Shown here one piece after another: positions 58,525 to 64,000 of a DNA stretch of 64,000 bases. The notes under the pieces are model-generated. The model did not search any database. It had not been told where the DNA came from and saw only the letters and a program-made list of their open reading frames with translations. Each line of letters begins with the position of its first letter. Position 1 is the first letter of the stretch. Origin of the DNA: Trametopsis cervina (taxonomy: Eukaryota; Basidiomycota; Agaricomycetes; Polyporales; Irpicaceae); assembly GCA_022385755.1 (NCBI GenBank), contig MU278348.1, positions 2,175,470 to 2,239,469 on the forward strand. Direction: 5' to 3'. Position numbers and translations under genes: made by a program.

Positions 58525-59154
58525 TTACGATTCAGACGGCGGGAACAGCGTGATAACCTTCCACACGGCATCCTTCCCTCGTTCCCAAGCCTGCGGCCCT
58601 CGCGCCTCGTCCCCACCAAACTCTGCCAGTGCGCCATCCTTTGTCCAACTACACCATATTCCGATCGAGCCAGACGAGGGACCGGCCCCGCCGCCCTTCT
58701 TGTCCGGCTCGCCCATGCATGTCACGAACTCCTTGCCCGTTGTTGTTCTCTGTACCGTCATCTGACCTTCTCTCGGTTTATCGGGCGTGGACGCGAGTGC
58801 GAGTGTAATCGTCTCGAGAGGGTAGGTCGAGTAGGGCTGCTTTCCCTTCCTCTGATTCGGCGCGCCTTCTTTCGGCTTCGGGACGTTGTAGATATCGATG
58901 CCGTCCAGGACCAGCTGGTCCTCTGTGAGCTGGTCGCGCGTGAGACCCATCTTGGGCTTGTAGCCCTCGACAGGCTTGTAGAGAAGGCTGATCCCGAGGG
59001 GATAGTAATTGAAGTAGACCGCATCGGGGTATGATTTGACCTCTGGTGTCAAAGACGCGTTCGACGCCGCGGCGGATAGCGATGAGAGGTACTCTTGGAT
59101 GCGAGCAGAAGAGGGTTTCTGGCCGAACAACGTCTGGATATCAAGCGAAGCCAT
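58525..59154 (-). CDS. Small intronless uncharacterised protein
   Basis: A single-exon frame of 209 residues, unusual in a window where nearly every gene has introns. It starts MASLDIQTLFGQKPSSARIQ; the frame is open for 69 nt more to ATG 59223, but this start fits a leader. VYFNYYPLGISLLYKPVEGY and QLVLDGIDIYNVPKPK give a compact N-terminal region. GIWCSWTKDGALAEFGGDEA and VWKVITLFPPSES form the C-terminus. No known domain recognised. It is divergent from seipin with only 169 bp between start codons. Confidence 0.7.
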   Translation of the reverse strand: MASLDIQTLFGQKPSSARIQEYLSSLSAAASNASLTPEVKSYPDAVYFNYYPLGISLLYKPVEGYKPKMGLTRDQLTEDQLVLDGIDIYNVPKPKEGAPNQRKGKQPYSTYPLETITLALASTPDKPREGQMTVQRTTTGKEFVTCMGEPDKKGGGAGPSSGSIGIWCSWTKDGALAEFGGDEARGPQAWERGKDAVWKVITLFPPSES

Positions 59155-59323
59155 TATCGCAAGATGGCAGGACGAGCTAGACGAAGCAATTATACATTGA
59201 CGGTCTAAACGCGTCATAATCACGTGGAAGTGAAGTAGCTATTCGCGTGAACAGCGCGTCCTCCTCGACCCTACTGTACTGCGCGCCCGAGCACAGTTAC
59301 AGGGAACTCTCCCACCAACACCC
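59155..59323. promoter_or_regulatory. Very short bidirectional promoter
   Basis: Only 169 bp separate the start codons of two head-to-head genes, so both promoters and leaders must overlap. A palindromic CACGTG E-box sits near 59221-59226. Confidence 0.5.
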
Positions 59324-60602
59324 ATGGACCCTACTCGAGCTGAGCAAAAACGCAGAGCAGAGCCGGACCCGTTCCAATACTCGTGGATCCGGTTCCCTGC
59401 CCAGGTGTTCTACGACTTCCTGTACTCAGGCTGGGTGTCGTTCCGGGCCTACCTCCCGCAGCTCGTCCCGCTTGTCGTCTTTCTCGTGAGCATACCGGTT
59501 CTCCTTTTCTTCTCGATTTCTGCGGGATGGTTTGTGTGGAGGAGCATTGCTGTTGGATGGGAGACGCGGCTGTACTTGCAATATGGGTGCGTGTTTTGAT
59601 TGATTTACTTGCACCTAAGTCTGAGGACAGCCTACTATCCAGTGACGGCGGTCAGCCATATGCGCGTCTGGAGCTACCTACTCTCGCGAGTCAACAACCT
59701 TACGATGTGTCTCTACATCTTGTCGTTCCGACGTCCCCGAGCAACCTGGATCTTGGCAACTTCATGGCCTCCCTAACACTGTCTACACCAAACGGTGACA
59801 ATATCATATCATCCCGTCGATCGGTATGTGCATGTTTATATGCGATATAACTACAGGAACTGACAGAATGCAGGCTCTCGTCTCCCCTTCCATTCTTGAG
59901 TCATGGTCTTTCTCCCTCGGTGCACGCAATACACTCAAACTTGACATACCGCTACTATCGAATTTCGCCCTCGGAACAAACAAGGCGACGGCCTTCGTCG
60001 AGATAGGGCGTAGGGACGGGTGGAAGACACTCGGACGCGGAGAAGGGCGTGAGTTGGCCGTCTACTCTGCGCTGCTCCGCGGTGTGGTCGTGCATAAAGG
60101 CCTGCGGTAAGTTCATAATGCCGCATACAATCGTCTCACAAACGGATACTGACATTGGAACCCATGTCCACAGAGGCATCCTCACGCGATTCCCGCTCAT
60201 CACAGCACTCACAGCAGCCGGGACGTTCTTCTTCATCTCCTTTGTGATGCTCGCGTCGTGCCTGCTGCCCATGATAGAATGGCAGATGCAAGGTCAGACA
60301 GAGTCCGTCGAGCCGCCCACACCGCACGAGAAGACCACTCGTCGTTCGAGACGAGAGCCCTCAACTCCGAGGGTCCCCAGACCGAAACGCAGTCGCAGTC
60401 TTGGCACCCCCAGACTGTCTATGGCATCCGTGAGTACCGTGTCCATATTTCGTAGGGTTTGGTCGTGCTAACATGTACTTCGCGGGTGCAGCAACCGAAT
60501 ATCAAGGCCGAGGAATACACAGTACCCATTCCCTCCTCCTCATCCACACCAGATCCTCTGCGCAGACGACGTTCACGGCAATTTGCATCCGACAACGAAT
60601 GA
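59324..60602 (+). CDS. SEI1: Seipin, lipid-droplet assembly protein
   Basis: Exons 59324-59586, 59643-59823, 59874-60106, 60174-60429 and 60492-60602. It starts MDPTRAEQKRRAEPDPFQYS. A first transmembrane helix (LVPLVVFLVSIPVLLFFSIS) is followed by a lumenal beta-sandwich with typical seipin strands (PYDVSLHLVVPTSPSNLDLG; NFMASLTL; LSNFALGTNKATAFVEIGRR). A second transmembrane helix (LTAAGTFFFISFVMLASCLL) comes next. The cytosolic tail is basic, Ser/Pro-rich and ends RRRSRQFASDNE. Seipin forms ring oligomers at ER-lipid droplet contacts and controls droplet formation. Both membrane helices and the lumenal domain are complete. Confidence 0.88.
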
Positions 60603-60744
60603 ACACTCCCTGCAGGACATTGACAGAAAATTATACCCATTGCAAACGTTGTATCACTATGTATCCCTAAAAGTTAATGCGGTCTATGTTACAGGTTCCA
60701 GATGCTCCCTAACCCACTCGTGACGATATGTATTTACTAAATTC

Positions 60745-61945
60745 CTACGTGGATGCCTGCGCTGGTTCAGACTCTTCTGGTGGTGTGATCTTCACTATTG
60801 ACGGGTCTGCGGCCTCGTCTACCTTCTCGCCAACAACTGCTGGCTCAGACTCCTCCGGAGGCGTGATCTTCACTATCGACGGGTCGACTACCTCGTCTGC
60901 CTTCTCCTCTGTAACAGCAATACTCGATTTCACCTCATCCTCCTTCCCTTCGCTCGGAGTGGGAGCAGCCTTCTGCTCCACGACTTTCTCCTTCTCCTCA
61001 ACCGGTTTCACCTTCGCAGGCGAGTCCTTCTCAACAGCTTTCACCTCAGCAACTTTGGCCGCAGTCTTCTTCTTCGCCAACGGCGCCGGTGCCTTAGCCT
61101 GTTTCGGTGCGTCATCCGTCCCCGCAAGCCCCTTCACCAAATCACTCGCCTCATCCCCACCGAGACCCAGCTCTTCCACCAGCGCCTGGAGATCGTCCAG
61201 TGACACGCTGACGTCCTGCAGCCCGAACTCCGCGAGGGTGTCCCCCGCCTTGATCTCCTTCTTCTCTTTCTCCCTGAGCGCGAGGGGCGATGGGGATGGG
61301 GAGCGCGAGGGCGCGTGGTTCGGGTTCATCTGCAGCGGGGAGTAGGCACCCGGGACGCCGACGGGCTCGGCGTGTAGGAGCTCTTTCTCGTCTTCGAATG
61401 GTTTGTAGTCTTCTTTGCGCCGGAGGAAGATGTCGAGCTCGTTGAATTCTACGGCTTCTTCGCTGCGTGACGCATTGTCATTCAGATTAGAGTGTCCATG
61501 ATCGTGTGAGGTACTCACAATTGGTCGAATGTCTGGAGGAGAATGCGTTTAGTGAAGAAACATAGATATGGAGGACAGCACTCACACCGGGGAACTCTCC
61601 TCCTACAAGTATACCAGGGAGCTGTTGCTTATCTGTTAAACATACCACATCGTGCTCAGCTCTTGCGCGTCTCCAAATCATACTGCGCGTAAACACGCAC
61701 CTCGGGGAGCCTTCCTCCTCCACAGGCTCTTCGCAGCCTCATCCGAGGCGAGATCGTACGATGTGAACGGGATCTTCTTCACTTGCAGAATACGCAGAAG
61801 GTAGTCTGTTTATGCCCACAGACGAACGTTAGAGATCGTATACATACCGTCACCAAATCACTGCAGAACACGTACCCTGACGTTGTCTCACTGTGACTTG
61901 GGCCGCGACAGTCGTGAGGAACAGCTGGACTGGAGGCGGCGGCAT
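60745..61945 (-). CDS. SH3BGR/thioredoxin-fold protein with repeated acidic tail
   Basis: The first exons (start MPPPPVQLFLTTVAAQVTVR, then YLLRILQVKKIPFTSYDLAS, then KQQLPGILVGGEFPG) match the SH3BGR family, a glutaredoxin-like fold without the CxxC active site. The segment EAVEFNELDIFLRRKEDYKP closes the fold. A long charged Lys/Glu/Pro/Ala tail follows, with coiled-coil character (ALREKEKKEIKAGDTLAEFG). It ends in two near-identical 26-residue units around DPSIVKITPPEESEPA (78 nt repeats near 60764-60920). SH3BGR proteins are cytosolic adaptors of poorly known function. Retained-intron reading would wrongly start the protein at 61518. Confidence 0.82.
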
Positions 61946-62445
61946 CTTGATCGTTCAACGGTAGCTTCCAGAGGGTCGAGGTGCAGGTGTATCTGTGAGT
62001 TCTAGAGCTGAGCACTGCGCACGCCTCTAGCGACGTATATAAGCCAGGGCGATAAAGATCGGGATCTTCAGTGGACGAGGTTAGCAAGAAGAGCTGGAAC
62101 CGGTGGAACCATTGCTGAGTTGCGTAGCGCAATAGCCATAGCAACTCTTCTGTACAATTACCCCTGAGACGTTCCATGTAGTGTTTCTGCGTCGCTGGGG
62201 CAGCATTTGTCGCTTGCCGCAGGATATAATCTGTTCAATACATGTCATTGGGGAGAACATACACAGTACATAATGGCGTTACAAGATCAGTGCAAACTGG
62301 CAGCGCGTTCGGAACGTGATTGATCTCGTAGCAAGCACGGGTGCGATCCGCTCTTGATCATCTCACCACCGATCGCCCGTCTCGCGCAAACCAAAACCAC
62401 ACACAGGCAGCAGCAGCAGCCCAGGATCCCCGCACATCCAACGCC
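61946..62445. promoter_or_regulatory. Divergent promoter region
   Basis: 500 bp between head-to-head genes. A 132-codon open frame on the minus strand (61779-62177) overlaps the neighbouring gene and is not supported. Confidence 0.4.
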
Positions 62446-63150
62446 ATGGCCCCCTCCGCACTCGTCGTCTGTCTAGGCAACATATGCCGGTCGCCCATGG
62501 GAGAGGCTGTCCTCCGGCACGTCGCCAAGGAGCGCGGAGTCGACCTTACCGTCGACTCTGCGGGGACGGCGGGGTATCATATCGGAGAGGAACCGGATGA
62601 GCGGTGAGTGGCTTTTCTGTGCTAATGGGTTACACTCCTAACTGTAGTCTGTATGTGTGGCGAACTATGTGATATGGCCTGCGGTGCGCGCATTAGGACA
62701 GTGGCTACATGTCGTAAGGTGCGCTTTTACATTCGGTCATCTCTGGATCCAGCAGCTCTGAACTGAACTGGGATGATCTCCAATAGCACAACGTCCCGAT
62801 AGAGCACGAAGCCCGTCAGGTCTCAACACAAGACTTCCACACATTCACGTACATCCTCGCCTCCGACGAGTCCAACCTCCGGAACCTCGAACGCGTCCGG
62901 CCTGCGAACTCCAAAGCGATCGTCAAACTGTGGGGGTCGTTCGTGGACAACAAGCCGATCGCGGATCCGTACTACGGCGGGATCGTGCGTCGTTCTTTAT
63001 TGCGTGCAGCTAATGCTGGGAGAACTCACGATGTTGTGACGACAGGGCGGCTTCGAGAAGGTGTATGAGCAATGTATACGGTACTCGAACGCGCTGCTAG
63101 ATGAAATAGAAGGCAAGGGTGCTGCGAGCTCCGGCCAGTCGAATCTATAG
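62446..63150 (+). CDS. LTP1: Low-molecular-weight protein tyrosine phosphatase
   Basis: Exons 62446-62603, 62697-62718, 62787-62984 and 63046-63150 give 160 residues, the family norm. The signature C-x5-R-S reads CLGNICRSPMGEAV at the N-terminus (nucleophile Cys, Arg, Ser). The general-acid loop DPYYGG is in IADPYYGGIGGFEKVYEQ. The short exon 2 (22 nt, TVATCRK) is needed to keep R-x-V...HNVPIEHEARQV. The enzyme dephosphorylates phosphotyrosine and some small phosphates in the cytosol. It converges on the dehydrogenase gene, with 87 bp between stop codons. Confidence 0.92.
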
Positions 63151-63237
63151 CACAGTTGTGGATGACGTAGAGTGTATGTGCATGATATTGTGTGATATAC
63201 ATTGGTGGACGTGAATGATACACAGTGAATACTATAC

Positions 63238-64000
63238 TCAATGGTGTGTCGGCATGTCGACGGAAGCCTTGTTCCCAATGGCGTCTTCCGATTTCCAGAG
63301 GGTGGTGGTTGTCTGAGAGGGAAGACATAAGTATCATTCCAAATTGTGACTTCGGGCGGACGTACCTTGTTCTGAGTGTAGAAATCGATGCCGCTGTCGT
63401 AACAAGTATGAGCGTGAACAAGAACGGATATAAGAGGCACAAGGAACTGACCTCCTGCCGTAGAAGGGGATATCACCCAAGAAGCTAGCCTATGAAACGT
63501 GACATACGTATTGAGTACCCGTCGTCTATGTGTAAAGGACGCATCTCACCTTGTTTCCGCTCCACGAGAACATGGGCAATGGGACGGGAATAGGTACATT
63601 GATACCAATCTGGCCGACCTCGACCTCTACCTCGAACTTACGAGCGGTAGCGCCGCTCTGCGTGAAGATCGCGGTACCGTTTCCGTACTTGTTCGCGTTG
63701 ATAATGGCTAGGGCGTCATCCAGCGTGTCGGCGGGGATCACGACCAACACGGGACCGAAAATCTCTTCACTGGGAGATTGTCAGACGGGTTGAGACATCA
63801 TTGCGGTGGGGCTATAGACGTACGTGTACGCCCTCATGGTGGTCGTCGCTTCGACGACTGTTGGTCCGACCCAGTTACCGTCAGGGTATCCGGGCACCTC
63901 GTAGCCTCTGCCGTCGAGCAGGATTCTGCCACCCTCCTCTTCAACGGAGGCAATCAGGCCATTGATTCTCTCTTTTGCCCGAGGAGAGATGACTGGGCCG
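63238..64000 (-). CDS. Methylmalonate-semialdehyde dehydrogenase, 3' part
   Basis: Partial: the 5' part lies beyond the window edge. From the right edge it reads [40 protein letters not shown], then [20 protein letters not shown]. It continues with [20 protein letters not shown], the family-specific [37 protein letters not shown] and [10 protein letters not shown], with the stop at 63238-63240. The [13 protein letters not shown] motif distinguishes ALDH6 from other aldehyde dehydrogenases. The mitochondrial enzyme converts (methyl)malonate semialdehyde to propionyl- or acetyl-CoA in valine, uracil and beta-alanine breakdown. Several short introns split these motifs. The catalytic Cys region is not in the window. 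Confidence 0.9.

Noticed and set aside
61779..62177. 132-codon minus-strand open frame upstream of the SH3BGR-like gene
   Set aside because: Overlaps the first exons and promoter of that gene in another frame; no family resemblance.
1..64000. Search for CRISPR arrays, transposons, rRNA, viral insertions and prokaryote-type operons
   Set aside because: No regularly spaced repeats, terminal repeats, transposase or reverse-transcriptase motifs, rRNA or viral proteins were seen; the window is ordinary fungal gene-rich DNA.

Overview
The window is ordinary nuclear DNA of a filamentous basidiomycete, most likely an Agaricomycete. Genes are dense and lie on both strands. Nearly all are cut by many 41-70 nt introns with GT-AG ends and a CTRAY-like branch site near the acceptor. 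The gene set (Yhm2-type carrier, TRAPP Trs85, Rac GTPase, LCCL membrane protein, Zn2Cys6 regulator, P450 pair) is fungal. No rRNA, tRNA, CRISPR array, transposon or virus-like sequence was recognised. All gene models were spliced by eye. Where exon junctions were worked out they are given; otherwise only the outer limits are claimed.

Layout. 1-7.4 kb: a NUFIP1-type snoRNP factor converges on a large M16 zinc metalloprotease, which is divergent from prephenate dehydratase (PHA2). 7.5-14 kb: two paralogous cytochrome P450 genes on the minus strand, with the cleavage factor YTH1 between them on the plus strand. 14.5-20.3 kb: an unrecognised minus-strand gene, a YjbQ/UPF0047 gene built from tiny exons, another unrecognised short gene, and a 13-exon Zn2Cys6 transcription factor with an unusually spaced zinc cluster. 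20.7-31 kb: a lineage-specific membrane protein, a RhoGEF with a Pro/Gly repeat region, an NGL2-like nuclease/deadenylase, a Trp-rich protein and a WW-domain protein with a Gly/Tyr tail. 31-42 kb: TRS85, a PXMP2/Mpv17 membrane protein, the mitochondrial carrier YHM2 and an F-box-like protein. 42.5-50 kb: a giant tail-anchored coiled-coil protein, an SHB17-like phosphatase, a doubtful small gene and a Rac GTPase. 50.7-64 kb: a type II membrane protein, an LCCL-domain membrane protein, two small unknown proteins, seipin, an SH3BGR/thioredoxin-fold protein with a repeated acidic tail, a low-molecular-weight tyrosine phosphatase and the 3' part of methylmalonate-semialdehyde dehydrogenase.

How the genes relate. 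Most are unrelated housekeeping genes packed as divergent pairs (sharing 170-500 bp) and convergent pairs (80-150 bp between stop codons). The only cluster-like feature is the P450 pair, with a zinc-cluster regulator about 3.5 kb away, but no backbone biosynthetic enzyme is visible. A RhoGEF and a Rac GTPase lie in the same window 23 kb apart. Points most worth a second look: the YjbQ microexons (6 and 12 nt), the GC-AG introns, the 23-residue C5-C6 spacer in the zinc cluster, a possible mitochondrial leader on the M16 protease, and several membrane or repeat-rich proteins of unknown function.
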